DNA of 64,000 nucleotides from Microbacterium sp. MYb45 (GTDB lineage Bacteria; Actinomycetota; Actinomycetes; Actinomycetales; Microbacteriaceae), in assembly GCF_002979655.1 (NCBI RefSeq), contig NZ_PCPG01000001.1, positions 1,178,001 to 1,242,000 on the forward strand, given 5' to 3'. The notes under the pieces were generated by a model that was not told where the DNA came from, made no database searches, and saw only the letters and a program-made list of their open reading frames with translations. Position numbers and translations under genes: made by a program. This document shows positions 34,968-43,843 of this stretch, one piece after another; the stretch's first letter is position 1; each line of letters starts with the position of its first letter.

Positions 34968-34990
34968 GCCGATTAAGCGGTACTCTGCTC

Positions 34991-35139
34991 AGGTAGCGGG
35001 GGCTACAGGCTGAGATCTGGGGAGATCAGCCGAGAGCGCAGCGAGAACTTCGCCGCCTCCCCAACCGTCCGGGAAGGACGGTCAGCCCTCTCGGCGGTAC
35101 CGTCTGGGGCGGATCGTTCGGGAGGGCATACCCCGCCGA
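34991..35139 (+). ncRNA. Candidate structured RNA with repeated GGGG-loop hairpins
   Basis: No protein gene lies in 34878-35139. On the plus strand three nested or serial hairpins stand out: GTAGC-GGGG-GCTAC (34993-35006); GGCT-(GA)-GATCT-GGGG-AGATC-AGCC (35008-35031); CCGTCC-GGGAA-GGACGG (35065-35081). A 7-bp closing stem CCGAGAG (35030-35036) with CTCTCGG (35088-35094) encloses the third hairpin and a short GCGA/TCGC stem. A -10-like TACTCT lies at 34981-34986. The plus strand shows no downstream gene in sense orientation until 35889, so a free-standing RNA is more likely than a riboswitch. It matches no RNA family that I can name. Confidence 0.4.
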
Positions 35140-35724
35140 CTAGCCCTGATCCCCGACGTGGCCCGGTGCGGTGAGCGACAGCACCCGCTCGACGAAGGCG
35201 GCGTACTCGTTCATGTAATGCTGGAGGAACTCCCGCGTGCCGGCATCCTTCACCTCGCCATCCGGACCGAAGGCCTCGGGATCGAACGTGATGTACGCCT
35301 CCGGGGCGTTCAGCTGCGGGGCGTTGAGGAAGCTCAGGACGCTGCGCATCGACGACTGCATGACGGCCGTACCGATGGCACCCGTGGATGCTCCGATGAT
35401 GCCGGTGGGCTTGCGGGCGAAGGAGTTGTGGCCCCAGGGGCGGGAGCCCCAGTCGATCGCGTTCTTCAGCGCACCGGGGATGGAGCGGTTGTACTCGGGC
35501 GACACCAGCAGCAGCCCCTCGGAGCTCTCGATGGCGCGTTTGAACTCCGTCACCGCGGCTACCGGATCGAGCTCATCGTCGCGGTTGTAGAGCGGGAGGT
35601 CCCGGATCGGGATCTCGAAGAGTTCCAGGCTGGGCGGCGCGAGCCCCACGAGCGCTTTCGCGAGGATCCGGTTGATCGAGTCCTGCGCGAGACTTCCGAT
35701 GAGATAGCCGATGCGATGCGTCAT
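35140..35724 (-). CDS. NADPH-dependent FMN reductase
   Basis: 194 residues, flavodoxin-like fold. The phosphate-binding start IGYLIGSLAQDSINR is at residue 5 and the FMN-contacting SPEYNRSIPGALKNAIDWGSRP near 74-95, as in the ChrR/azoreductase/quinone reductase group. Probably reduces FMN or quinones with NAD(P)H. GCGGAGCA precedes the ATG. Transcribed on its own. Confidence 0.9.
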   Translation of the reverse strand: MTHRIGYLIGSLAQDSINRILAKALVGLAPPSLELFEIPIRDLPLYNRDDELDPVAAVTEFKRAIESSEGLLLVSPEYNRSIPGALKNAIDWGSRPWGHNSFARKPTGIIGASTGAIGTAVMQSSMRSVLSFLNAPQLNAPEAYITFDPEAFGPDGEVKDAGTREFLQHYMNEYAAFVERVLSLTAPGHVGDQG

Positions 35725-35888
35725 GGTGTGCTCCGCAGGGAGGGCAGTCGGTCGAATGCGTCAGCGTGGTCCCCGCGTCCTTCCATTTCCAGGATATCTC
35801 CGGGATGGGGGCTTGCCGCAAGGCCCCCTCCATGCGGCAGAATCGACCCTCGCTCGTGCGATCCGGCCCTCGCGCGTGAAGGAGACCC

Positions 35889-37879
35889 ATGCCCTTCTAT
35901 CCCTTCCACCTGCCCGAGAATCTGAGTGCGAAAGCCACCCCCGCCCTTCTCGATGCCGACCGCGAGCACCTCCGACGGATCGTCGACACCCTGGAGGAGC
36001 AGCGCAGCGAAGTCACCAGACGCCTCGCCGAGGTACGCCGCCAGCGTGCGGGATTCGGCGACAGCGCCGTGGACCGCGACCTGGAGATCCGACGCCTGAG
36101 CGGGCGACTCCGGATCCTGCAGCGGTTCGGCATCGACATCTGCCTGGGCAGGATGACGCCGGCAGAAGGCGAACCGATCTACATCGGCCGCACGGGGCTG
36201 GCTGCGGCCGACGGCACCCGTCTGCTCGTCGACTGGCGGACCCCGGCGGCCGAACCGTACTTCGCCGCGACCATGGAGGATCCGCGCGGCATCGTCTCGC
36301 GCCGGCGATACCGCTGGACGGACGGTCGCATCAGTGACTACTGGGACGAGGCGCTCACGCCCGCCGGGTTCGACGGCGCAGCGTCTCTCGACGATCAGTC
36401 CGCATTCATCGCCAGCCTCGGCACGCATCGCACATCACGGATGCGAGACGTGCTCGCGACGATCCAGGCCGACCAGGACGCGATCATCCGCACGCCCTCC
36501 CCCGGCGCGCTCGTCGTGGACGGCGGTCCCGGGACAGGGAAGACCGTCGTCGCTCTGCACCGGGCCGCGCAGCTGCTGTACGCGGAGCCGCGCCTGACCC
36601 AGAGCGCCGGGGGCATGCTGCTCGTCGGGCCGAACGCGCACTATCTCGCATACGTGGAAGATGTGCTGCCGAGTCTCGGCGAGGACACGGTGCGACTGTG
36701 CACCCTGCGTGACCTGGTGCCCGAAGGCGTGACAGCCGGCGAGGAGCCGGATGCGCGCGTGGCTGCGCTGAAGGCCTCCCTCTCCCCCGACCTGATGCTC
36801 GATGCCGCGGCGCGGTCTTTCGAGCGTCCGCCGCAGCATGCCATGCGCCTGGAGTCTCCCTGGGCCGACCTCTGGCTGGGCCGTCAGGAGTGGGTCGAGG
36901 TGTTCGCCGCCGCCGACCCCGCCGCGTCGCACAACGAGGCGCGCGACGAGGTGTGGGAGGAGATCCTGGAACTCCTGGTCGATCAGGTCGACGACGACGA
37001 GGTGCCGCCGCATGTGATCCGGCGCTGGCTGCGTCAGGACGACGACCTCACCGGGACGTTCGTGCGCGCCTGGCCGCTGCTGTCCCCGACCTCCGTGGTG
37101 GGGCGGATGTGGAATCCGTGCGCGAGGAGCACCGCCGTCAGGCCGTGATCGCCTCGGCGCAGGAGCAGATCTCCCACGTCGTCGACCACCTGATCGAAGA
37201 TGACGACAGCGAGATGAAGGTGATGTCGATCCTGCGCGGGCAGGACGCACGGAACGTGCTGCTCGGCGTCGACGCCCCTCCGGCGCTCACTCCCGACGAG
37301 CTGGCCGGCCCCTTCGGCCACATCGTCGTCGACGAAGCGCAGGAGCTGACGGATGCGGAATGGCGGATGCTCGTCGCCCGCTGCCCCTCGCGCAGCTTCA
37401 CGGTCGTCGGCGACCGCGCGCAGGCGCGGCAGGGCTTCACCGAGACCTGGGAGCAGAGGCTCACCCGTATCGGCCTCCACGACGTGCGGATCACCCACCT
37501 CGGAGTGAACTACCGGACCCCCGCGGAGGTGATGGCGACGGCGGCCCCCCTCGTGCTGGCGGCGATCCCGGACGCGAACGTGCCGACGTCGGTGCGAGAG
37601 AGCGGCGTTCCGGTGCGCTTCGGCGAAGCCTCATCACTGCCGGCGGTGCTGGACACCTGGCTCGACGCCCATCCCGACGGCGTGGCGTGCGTCATCGGCG
37701 ACCCCGGCTTCGCACCGACGGAAAGGGTGCGCTCGCTGACCCCCGAGGGCGCCAAGGGGCTCGAGTTCGACCTGGTCGCCCTCGTGCGGCCGGAGCAGTT
37801 CGGTGACGATGTGACCGGCGCCGTCGACCGCTACGTCGCCATGACCAGGACCACTCGAGAGCTGGTCATCCTGCGGTGA
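35889..37879 (+). pseudogene. Disrupted HelD-like RNA polymerase-associated helicase
   Basis: HelD is a UvrD-like ATPase that removes stalled RNA polymerase from DNA. The first frame (35889-37148) gives 419 residues with the coiled-coil N-terminus, the Walker A GGPGTGKTVVALH near residue 215 and the 1A domain. Homology then continues in another frame from about 37108 to 37879 with VVDEAQELTDAEW (motif II), VVGDRAQARQG (motif III) and the C-terminal VAMTRTTRELVIL. At the junction the usual region after LVGxxW appears to be missing, so this is an out-of-frame internal deletion rather than a one-base slip. GAAGGAG precedes the ATG. A translated fusion is not expected; a truncated first half is possible. 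Confidence 0.75.
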
Positions 37880-37897
37880 GCGGCCGGACCGACGCCG

Positions 37898-38566
37898 TCA
37901 GGCCAGCGCGTCACGCAGCGCGAGGAGGTGGGCGCGGCTGAGGTCGGCCGCGCCTTTCGCGTCGCGGTCGGCGATCGCCTGGGCGAGCACGGCGTGCGCC
38001 TCGTGGTCCTCATCGCTGCCGAACACCCGGCGGATGCGGAGCATCTCGACCATGGCCTCCCGCAGCCGCGGGGTGAAGCTGTCGAACAGATCGAGCAGGA
38101 CCGGGTTGTGTGCTGCGGCGACGATCGACCGGTGGAAGACCGTGTCGGCGTCGACGTGGCTCTCGATATCGGAGCGGTGCGCAGCACGATCGGCCAGGGC
38201 ACGGCGGATGGCGCGCAGATCGGCGGGCGTGCGTCGTGAGGCGGCGAGCGCCGCCGCCTCGGTCTCGATCGCGACCCTCGCCTCGATCACCGCGACGACT
38301 CCCGCTCGGCGGAGGACCGAGTCCCAGTCCTCCGGGGCGTCCAGCGCGGTGACGAAGACTCCTGACCCCTGCCGCGAGGCCAGCACCCCGCGCCCGGCGA
38401 GCTGACGGATCGCCTCGCGGACCGTGGAGCGCCCCACTCCGAGCTGCGGTGCGAGAGTCGTCTCGCCGGGGAGCTTCTCCCCCAGCGTCCACTCTCCCCC
38501 GCGGATCCGCTCCAGCAGCAGCTCCGCGGCCTGATCCGCCAGCGGTGCGCGCTTCACCTGCGCCAT
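37898..38566 (-). CDS. GntR family (FadR/FCD type) transcriptional regulator
   Basis: 222 residues. The winged HTH is at about 6-70 (LADQAAELLLERIRGGEW, LPGETTLAPQLGVGRSTVREA) and the FCD ligand-binding domain at about 85-210 with metal-binding His/Asp positions (HVDADTVFHRSIVAAAHNP). FCD regulators respond to small organic acids. The start could be ATG 38566 or ATG 38584. Its 5' end lies within about 55 bases of the divergent leucine leader promoter, so it may repress leuA or its own gene. Confidence 0.85.
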   Translation of the reverse strand: MAQVKRAPLADQAAELLLERIRGGEWTLGEKLPGETTLAPQLGVGRSTVREAIRQLAGRGVLASRQGSGVFVTALDAPEDWDSVLRRAGVVAVIEARVAIETEAAALAASRRTPADLRAIRRALADRAAHRSDIESHVDADTVFHRSIVAAAHNPVLLDLFDSFTPRLREAMVEMLRIRRVFGSDEDHEAHAVLAQAIADRDAKGAADLSRAHLLALRDALA

Positions 38567-38619
38567 GATCGTCCGATCTCTCATCGATAGGTTTCGTCTA
38601 CTTGTCTGAGGAGTTCTGC

Positions 38620-38625
38620 TACAGT
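38620..38625 (+). promoter_or_regulatory. -10 box of leuA leader promoter
   Basis: TACAGT, then 6 bases (CTAGCC), then the leader peptide ATG at 38632. The transcript would start at the leader peptide codon itself. Confidence 0.65.
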
Positions 38626-38631
38626 CTAGCC

Positions 38632-38679
38632 ATGTTCATGTCAGAGCACCTTCTTCTTCGCCGCCACGGCGGGGCATAG
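38632..38679 (+). CDS. Leucine leader peptide (leuL) upstream of leuA
   Basis: 15-residue reading frame [15 protein letters not shown] ending at TAG. It has three consecutive Leu codons, all CTT, which is a rare codon in this high-GC genome. It starts 6 bases after a -10 box, so the leader peptide should be translated from the very 5' end. Stalling at the CTT codons when charged tRNA-Leu is scarce would alter folding of the downstream hairpins. An internal ATG at 38638 is a possible alternative start. Confidence 0.75.
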   Translation: MFMSEHLLLRRHGGA

Positions 38680-38720
38680 CCGGACCGGCTCCCCGTCGTG
38701 GAGTCGAACATGCGCCGGTC
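38666..38720 (+). promoter_or_regulatory. Attenuator hairpins between leader peptide and leuA
   Basis: Hairpin A: ACGGCGGGG (38666-38674) with CCCCGTCGT (38691-38699), one G-U pair, stacked on AGCCGG/CCGGCT (38677-38682 and 38684-38689), enclosing the leader stop codon. Hairpin B: GACCGGC (38683-38689) with GCCGGTC (38714-38720). Both use 38684-38689 and cannot form together. A ribosome held at the CTT codons would cover the left arm of A and favour B. No U-tract is obvious. Confidence 0.6.
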
Positions 38721-38750
38721 GCCTCTCTGAACGAAGGAAGCAGCACCGCC

Positions 38751-40544
38751 ATGACCACGACACCCGCCTCCCGCATCTCCACGCCGGCCGGTCCGGTACC
38801 CGTACACGCACCGTCCTGGAACCGGCAACGGCACTCGCAGATGCCCTCGCACCGCTACCGCGACGTGTTCTCGCGAGTGGAAGTTCCCCTGATCGAGCGC
38901 GACTGGCCCACACACCGCCTGACTGCGGCGCCCCTGTGGGTGCCCGTCGACCTGCGCGACGGCAACCAGGCGCTCGCCGAACCGATGGACCCCGACCGGA
39001 AGCGGCGCTTCTTCGAGCTGATGGTCTCGATGGGCTACAAGGAGATCGAGGTCGGATACCCCTCGGCGTCGCAGACCGATCACGACTTCGTCCGCCTCAT
39101 CGCCGAGAGCGACATCGCGCCGGACGACGTGACCATCGTCGTCTTCACCCCGGCCCGTCGCGACCTCATCGAGCGCACGGTCGCCTCCATCCGCGGCATC
39201 CGCAATCCGGTCGTGATCCACATGTACACCGCGACGGCTCCGACCTGGCGCGACATGGTCCTCGGCTACGGCGAAGCAGATCTGAAGCAGCTCATCCTCG
39301 CCGGCGGTCGCGACGTGCTCGAGTTCGCGGCCGACCTGCCGAACGTGCGGTTCGAGTTCTCGCCCGAGGTGTTCAACCTCACCGAGCCCGACTACGTCCT
39401 GGACATCTGCGACGCCATGACCGACCTGTGGGATGCGACTCCCGAGCGCCCGGTCATCCTGAACCTACCGGCGACGGTCGAGGTGGCGACTCCCAACGTG
39501 TACGCCGACCAGATCGAGTACATGCACAAGAACCTGGCTCGCCGCGATGCGGTGATCCTCTCGGTGCATCCGCACAACGATCGCGGTACCGGGATCGCCT
39601 GCGCAGAGCTGGCCATGCTCGCCGGAGCTCAGCGGGTGGAAGGCTGCATCTTCGGGAACGGCGAGCGCACCGGCAATGTCGACATCGCGACCCTCGCACT
39701 GAACCTGCACGCACAGGGCATCGACCCGATGATCGACTTCTCGGACATCGACGAGATCCGCCGCACTGTCGAGTACAGCAATCGGATCGAGGTGCATGCC
39801 CGGCATCCGTACGTGGGCGACCTCGTGCACACGGCGTTCAGCGGGACCCATCAGGATGCGATCAAGAAGGGCTTCGCCGAGCACCGCGCCCGTGCGGCCG
39901 CAGAGGGGCGCCCGGAGCACGAGGTCGAGTGGCGGGTTCCCTACCTGCCGATCGATCCCGCCGACATCGGACGCGACTACGACGCGGTGATCCGTGTGAA
40001 CTCGCAATCCGGCAAGGGCGGCATCGCCTACCTGCTGGAGACCGAGTACGGCGTCGAACTGCCCCGGCGCCTGCAGATCGACTTCGCCCGCCACGTGCAG
40101 CGCCACGCGGATGCGACCGGAGCGGAGATCACGGCCGCCGAGCTGTGGGACGTGTTCGGGAGCACGTACATCCGCCCGGCCGCCGCTGCCGTCGAGCTCA
40201 TCGCGTACGACATCGCCGAGAGCGCCGGGCGCACCCACACCGCCATCACGCTGCGCATCGACGGACACGCGCACGTCACCGACCACACCGAGGTCGGCCC
40301 GGTCGAGGCCCTCACCGCTGCACTCGACGCCCACGGCATCCGCGTCGATGTGGTCAGCCTGCATCAGACGAGCGTCGGCTCCGGCAACGACAGCGACGCA
40401 CTGACCCTGTTGGAGCACCGTTCGTCGGGCGGCGACCGATGGATGGCCGGCCGAGGGCGCTCGGTGCTGGCGGCCACCCTGTCGGCCGTGATCGCCGCCG
40501 CGAACAGCATCCGCACCACCGTGCCGGTGGGTAGCGCCGCCTGA
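38751..40544 (+). CDS. leuA: 2-isopropylmalate synthase
   Basis: 597 residues. Condenses acetyl-CoA with 2-oxoisovalerate, the first committed step of leucine synthesis. The catalytic TIM barrel begins at [16 protein letters not shown] near residue 64 (metal Asp), with metal-binding His in [12 protein letters not shown] near 280 and [14 protein letters not shown]. The C-terminal leucine-binding regulatory domain (about 450-590) ends with the usual small-residue loop ([15 protein letters not shown]). The start ATG has AAGGAAG upstream. It is the long actinobacterial type. Regulation by attenuation is indicated by the leader upstream, feedback inhibition by family knowledge. Confidence 0.97.
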   Translation: MTTTPASRISTPAGPVPVHAPSWNRQRHSQMPSHRYRDVFSRVEVPLIERDWPTHRLTAAPLWVPVDLRDGNQALAEPMDPDRKRRFFELMVSMGYKEIEVGYPSASQTDHDFVRLIAESDIAPDDVTIVVFTPARRDLIERTVASIRGIRNPVVIHMYTATAPTWRDMVLGYGEADLKQLILAGGRDVLEFAADLPNVRFEFSPEVFNLTEPDYVLDICDAMTDLWDATPERPVILNLPATVEVATPNVYADQIEYMHKNLARRDAVILSVHPHNDRGTGIACAELAMLAGAQRVEGCIFGNGERTGNVDIATLALNLHAQGIDPMIDFSDIDEIRRTVEYSNRIEVHARHPYVGDLVHTAFSGTHQDAIKKGFAEHRARAAAEGRPEHEVEWRVPYLPIDPADIGRDYDAVIRVNSQSGKGGIAYLLETEYGVELPRRLQIDFARHVQRHADATGAEITAAELWDVFGSTYIRPAAAAVELIAYDIAESAGRTHTAITLRIDGHAHVTDHTEVGPVEALTAALDAHGIRVDVVSLHQTSVGSGNDSDALTLLEHRSSGGDRWMAGRGRSVLAATLSAVIAAANSIRTTVPVGSAA

Positions 40545-40572
40545 TCGGGCTGACGCGCTCGCGCCACCCCCG

Positions 40573-41163
40573 TCAGTGCACGAGCGCCTTGAGCACGACG
40601 AACGCGATCCCGAACGACGCCGTGGCCAGCGCCCCGAGCAGGCGGACGACCTGGGGGCTTCCGCGGCGGAGGAATGCCACGTAGCCGAGGAAGGCGAGGA
40701 TCACGACTCCCGACCACAGCGCGAGGTCGTTCGCGAGCCCGTCGGGGATCACCCGTGTCGTTCCGGCGAGCAGGATGATCGCCGGAACGGCCGCCGAGGT
40801 GAGCATGCCCAGGGAGTGCTTCACCGACGCGACGAACGCCGCCCGCACACCGACGCGCTCACCGCGAGCTCGCTCATCACGGTCGCTGACTCTCGCCACG
40901 GTGCCGGCGTAGACATGCGCACCCCAGAACACGAGGACCGTGACGGCTACGGAGATGAGAACCGCGAAGGATGTCTCCCCGTGCGCGGACGACACCGCGA
41001 CGAGACCGCTGACGAGGATGGTGCCGTAGACGGCGGCCTCCGTCCCGAATCCGGGGCGCAGCGCACGGTGCACACGGAGGATCCCGTCGTCCGCAGCAGA
41101 CCTGTTCGTCGTCATCTCCGTCGCCGCTTCCGCTCGCCGCGCACCGCCCTCGTCGAGTTTCAC
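40573..41163 (-). CDS. Membrane protein of unknown function
   Basis: 196 residues, four predicted membrane segments (about 45-62, 66-88, 118-135, 144-195 with two helices). A charged loop with DRDERARGERVGVR lies between the second and third. Not a family that I recognise. GTG at 41163 overlaps the HerA-like stop by 4 bases (GTGA), with GGGAG upstream, so it is the second gene of that unit; ATG at 41115 is an alternative start. Its role with the ATPase, if any, is unknown. Confidence 0.7.
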   Translation of the reverse strand: MKLDEGGARRAEAATEMTTNRSAADDGILRVHRALRPGFGTEAAVYGTILVSGLVAVSSAHGETSFAVLISVAVTVLVFWGAHVYAGTVARVSDRDERARGERVGVRAAFVASVKHSLGMLTSAAVPAIILLAGTTRVIPDGLANDLALWSGVVILAFLGYVAFLRRGSPQVVRLLGALATASFGIAFVVLKALVH

Positions 41164-42260
41164 TCATCTCCCGCCCGGAGTGGGACCTTCACGTCGCCAC
41201 CGGCCTCCTCGGTGAGCCGCGCGCCCATCTGCACGAACGTCGGCTCGGCGATGAAACCACCGGCGAACAGCGCCTGCCCCTGCACGAACTGCGCGGACCG
41301 ACGGATGGCCTCCTCCGAGGCGAAGCCGAACACGTCGGCGAGCTCGGCGAGGTCCCGGGGTGCATTGACCCGCATCAGCGCGAGGTTGTCGCACTGTGAG
41401 AGGACGTTGGGGTGGATCTTCGTCGGCCGCTGGGTGGAGAGCAGCAACCAGAGCCCGAACTTGCGCCCCTCGGCCGCGATCTGCACCAGCTGCTCCGTGA
41501 GGGCTCGCTCGACCGCCGTCTCCGGAGTCGGCGAGCACAGGTTGTGCGCCTCATCGATCACGATCAGCAACGGGCGGCGCTCCTCCCGCCGGGACCAGAG
41601 GTGCTCGAGCACGGCGAGCGCGGCGACCTTCGGCTCCGGCCGGTGCTCGAAGCCACCGAGGTCGAGGACGGTCGCCCGCGGGCGCTGGTCGATCGTGTCC
41701 ACCACCGACAGGGCACCGCGCGACCACAGTTCCCACTCCAGGACCTCGAGGTTCTCCATCCGGTTCGCGAGTCCGACCAGGGCGGGGTCGTCCGACGCGC
41801 GCAGGTCGGGGAGCATGTCGCGCGCGTCGAAGCTCTCGGCCTCCTGCTCGACATGGATCAGAGCGTTGTACTCCTCGGCGTCGGCGATGGGATCCATCCG
41901 CAGCACGGCCGCCTTCGATGAGGGCACCAGATCGACGAAGCGCACATGCAGCCGGTCCCCGTCGCCCACCCCTGCGCCCGAACGGAACACCCGGATGTCC
42001 GCCGCGGCGATCCGCGACGCATCCGCATCGTTCGCCGTGGCCCTGGTCTCGCGCAACCGGGTGAAGTCGCCGTTCGGATCGAGGATGAGCATCGGCAGCT
42101 CGGTCTCCAGCAGCAGCTGCTCCAGCAGCACGCCGAGCGCGTACGTCTTGCCGCTCCCGCTCTGACCGACCCAGAAGGTGTGGCGGTTGAAACGCCGCGC
42201 GTCGAGTTCGGCTCTTGCCCCGGCATCGCCGAGAACAGTTCCGATCGTGAGGTTCGTCAT
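41160..42260 (-). CDS. HerA-like / DUF87 family ATPase
   Basis: 366 residues, one RecA-type ATPase domain. Walker A VGQSGSGKTYALGVLLEQ is near residue 32, Walker B LLIVIDEAHNL near 233, and a conserved STQRPTKIHPNVLSQCDN near 270 that matches HerA-type hexameric ATPases. HerA helicases pump DNA with nuclease partners; no NurA-like nuclease neighbours it here, so a single-protein function or a stray defence-type ATPase are both open. AAAGGGCG precedes the ATG. It is followed by the overlapping membrane protein gene. Confidence 0.8.
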   Translation of the reverse strand: MTNLTIGTVLGDAGARAELDARRFNRHTFWVGQSGSGKTYALGVLLEQLLLETELPMLILDPNGDFTRLRETRATANDADASRIAAADIRVFRSGAGVGDGDRLHVRFVDLVPSSKAAVLRMDPIADAEEYNALIHVEQEAESFDARDMLPDLRASDDPALVGLANRMENLEVLEWELWSRGALSVVDTIDQRPRATVLDLGGFEHRPEPKVAALAVLEHLWSRREERRPLLIVIDEAHNLCSPTPETAVERALTEQLVQIAAEGRKFGLWLLLSTQRPTKIHPNVLSQCDNLALMRVNAPRDLAELADVFGFASEEAIRRSAQFVQGQALFAGGFIAEPTFVQMGARLTEEAGGDVKVPLRAGDE

Positions 42261-42352
42261 CGTCGCGGTACGCCCTTTCGTTCACGGTGTCCTGGCGATG
42301 ATCGATATCATCCTCGATCCCGCGGGTGGGCGCTAGAGTCGGCGGCGTTGCG

Positions 42353-42448
42353 TCACGGGATCCCGATCGCGAAGCCCGGGGCCCAGGCCACGACCGCGTA
42401 GGACACGAACGGAGCGATGGCGAGCAGGATCACCCCGGTGACGACCAC
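42353..42448 (-). CDS. Putative 31-residue hydrophobic protein
   Basis: GTG-initiated frame with a single hydrophobic segment (VVTGVILLAIAPFVSY then AVVAWAPG) and no charged residues. It starts about 10 bases after the glcD-like stop, with a GAG-rich sequence before the GTG, so it would be the last gene of the amidohydrolase-esterase-oxidase operon. It may be a genuine small membrane subunit or the remnant of a lost permease C-terminus. No database family is recognised by eye. Confidence 0.4.
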   Translation of the reverse strand: MVVTGVILLAIAPFVSYAVVAWAPGFAIGIP

Positions 42449-42457
42449 GCCCCGCTC

Positions 42458-43843
42458 TCACCCGATGACCTTGCCGGGGTTGAGGATTCCGGCGGGGTCG
42501 AGCGCGGCCTTGATCGCTCGATGCATGTCGAGGACGGCGGGAGCGAGCTCTGACACCAACCCCTCGCGCTTGAGCAGACCCACGCCGTGCTCGCCGGTGA
42601 CAGTGCCTCCGAGCGCGAGGGCGGCGTCGATGATCTCCGTGAACGCCTTCTCCGCGCGAGCGCGCGCCTCGTCGTCACCGGCCGGAACGACGAGGAGCGG
42701 ATGCAGGTTGCCGTCGCCCGCATGCGCGATGTTGGCGATGAGCACGTCGTTCGCGAGCCCGATGGCCTCGATGCGTCCGAGCATCTCCGCAACGGCGGCT
42801 TTCGGGACGCACACGTCTTCGGTCAGGACGGGACCGAGGCGTTCCAAGGCCGGATAGGCCAGTCGTCGGGCGGCGAAGAGCGCCTCCCCCTCGGCCTCGT
42901 CCGTGCTCCGATCGGCCCACGTGGCACCGCCGCGCTCGAAAGCGGCCAACAGTGCGGCGGCCTCTTCCTCCCCCGCGGCACCCGGGGTGTCCACGCGCCC
43001 GAGCAGCACGACCGCGGCATCGGCCGAGAGCCCCATGTTCTTCCAGTCGTCGACCGCGCGCAGGCAGTTCCGGTCGATCAGCTCCAGCGCCGACGGCGTG
43101 AGCCCGGCAGCCGCGACCTCGCGCACCGTCTCCCCCGCGTCGGCGAGCGAGTCGAAGAACCCGGCGATCGTCTGCTCGGGCGGGCGAGCCGGCCGCAGTC
43201 GCACCGTGATCTCGGTGACGATACCGAGCGTCCCCTCGGATCCGACCAGAAGACCGGTCAGGTCGTATCCCGCGACGCCCTTCGCGGTGCGGCGTCCCAG
43301 GCGGACGAGCTCTCCCGTCCCGGTCACGACCTGCATCCCGAGCACGTAGTCCCGGGTGACGCCGTACTTCACGCAGCAGACCCCGCCGGCATTCGTCGCG
43401 ACGTTGCCGCCGATGGTCGACCAGGGCGAGCTCGCCGGATCCGGTGGATACCAGAGGCCGTTCTGGGCGACGCGGGCGCGGAGGTCGTCGTTCACCACCC
43501 CGGGCTGCACGACGGCGAGGCGCTCGAGCTCGTCCACCTCGAGCACGGCGTTCATCCGCTCCAGGGAGATCACGACGCAGCCGGGGAGCGCGTTGGCACC
43601 GCCGGAGAGCCCGGTGCCCGCCCCACGGGCGACAACCGCGGTGTCATGGCGCAGGCATGCCCGGACCACTGCCTGCACCTCCTCGGGGGTGCGCGGTCGC
43701 ACGAGGCAGGCGGGCAGCGACCACTCCGCCCACTCGGCGTCGTCGTGCGCGTAGCTCTCGAGCACATCCGGGTCCGTCGTCAGACGGTCAGCGGGAAGCA
43801 CCGCGGAGAGATCGGCGAGGAGCGCGGACTCAGTCACGGGCAT
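42458..43843 (-). CDS. FAD-linked 2-hydroxy acid oxidase / dehydrogenase (GlcD type)
   Basis: 461 residues. VAO-type FAD domain (about 35-215) with VVARGAGTGLSGGANA near residue 72 and GGNVATNAGGVCCVKYG near 148, then the GlcD-like C-terminal substrate domain with the active-site stretch IANIAHAGDGNLHPL near 371. These enzymes oxidise glycolate, D-lactate or D-2-hydroxyglutarate. Third gene of the operon; its start overlaps the esterase stop by 14 bases. The acid group it uses may be the product of the upstream hydrolases. Confidence 0.9.
   Translation of the reverse strand: MPVTESALLADLSAVLPADRLTTDPDVLESYAHDDAEWAEWSLPACLVRPRTPEEVQAVVRACLRHDTAVVARGAGTGLSGGANALPGCVVISLERMNAVLEVDELERLAVVQPGVVNDDLRARVAQNGLWYPPDPASSPWSTIGGNVATNAGGVCCVKYGVTRDYVLGMQVVTGTGELVRLGRRTAKGVAGYDLTGLLVGSEGTLGIVTEITVRLRPARPPEQTIAGFFDSLADAGETVREVAAAGLTPSALELIDRNCLRAVDDWKNMGLSADAAVVLLGRVDTPGAAGEEEAAALLAAFERGGATWADRSTDEAEGEALFAARRLAYPALERLGPVLTEDVCVPKAAVAEMLGRIEAIGLANDVLIANIAHAGDGNLHPLLVVPAGDDEARARAEKAFTEIIDAALALGGTVTGEHGVGLLKREGLVSELAPAVLDMHRAIKAALDPAGILNPGKVIG

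Noticed and set aside
35007..35040. Possible TPP or ydaO riboswitch because of CTGAGATC and GGGG
   Set aside because: Remaining conserved TPP and c-di-AMP core sequences are absent and no sense gene follows.
37100..37150. Programmed frameshift in helD
   Set aside because: No slippery heptamer or downstream structure was apparent, and conserved residues seem missing, which fits a deletion better.
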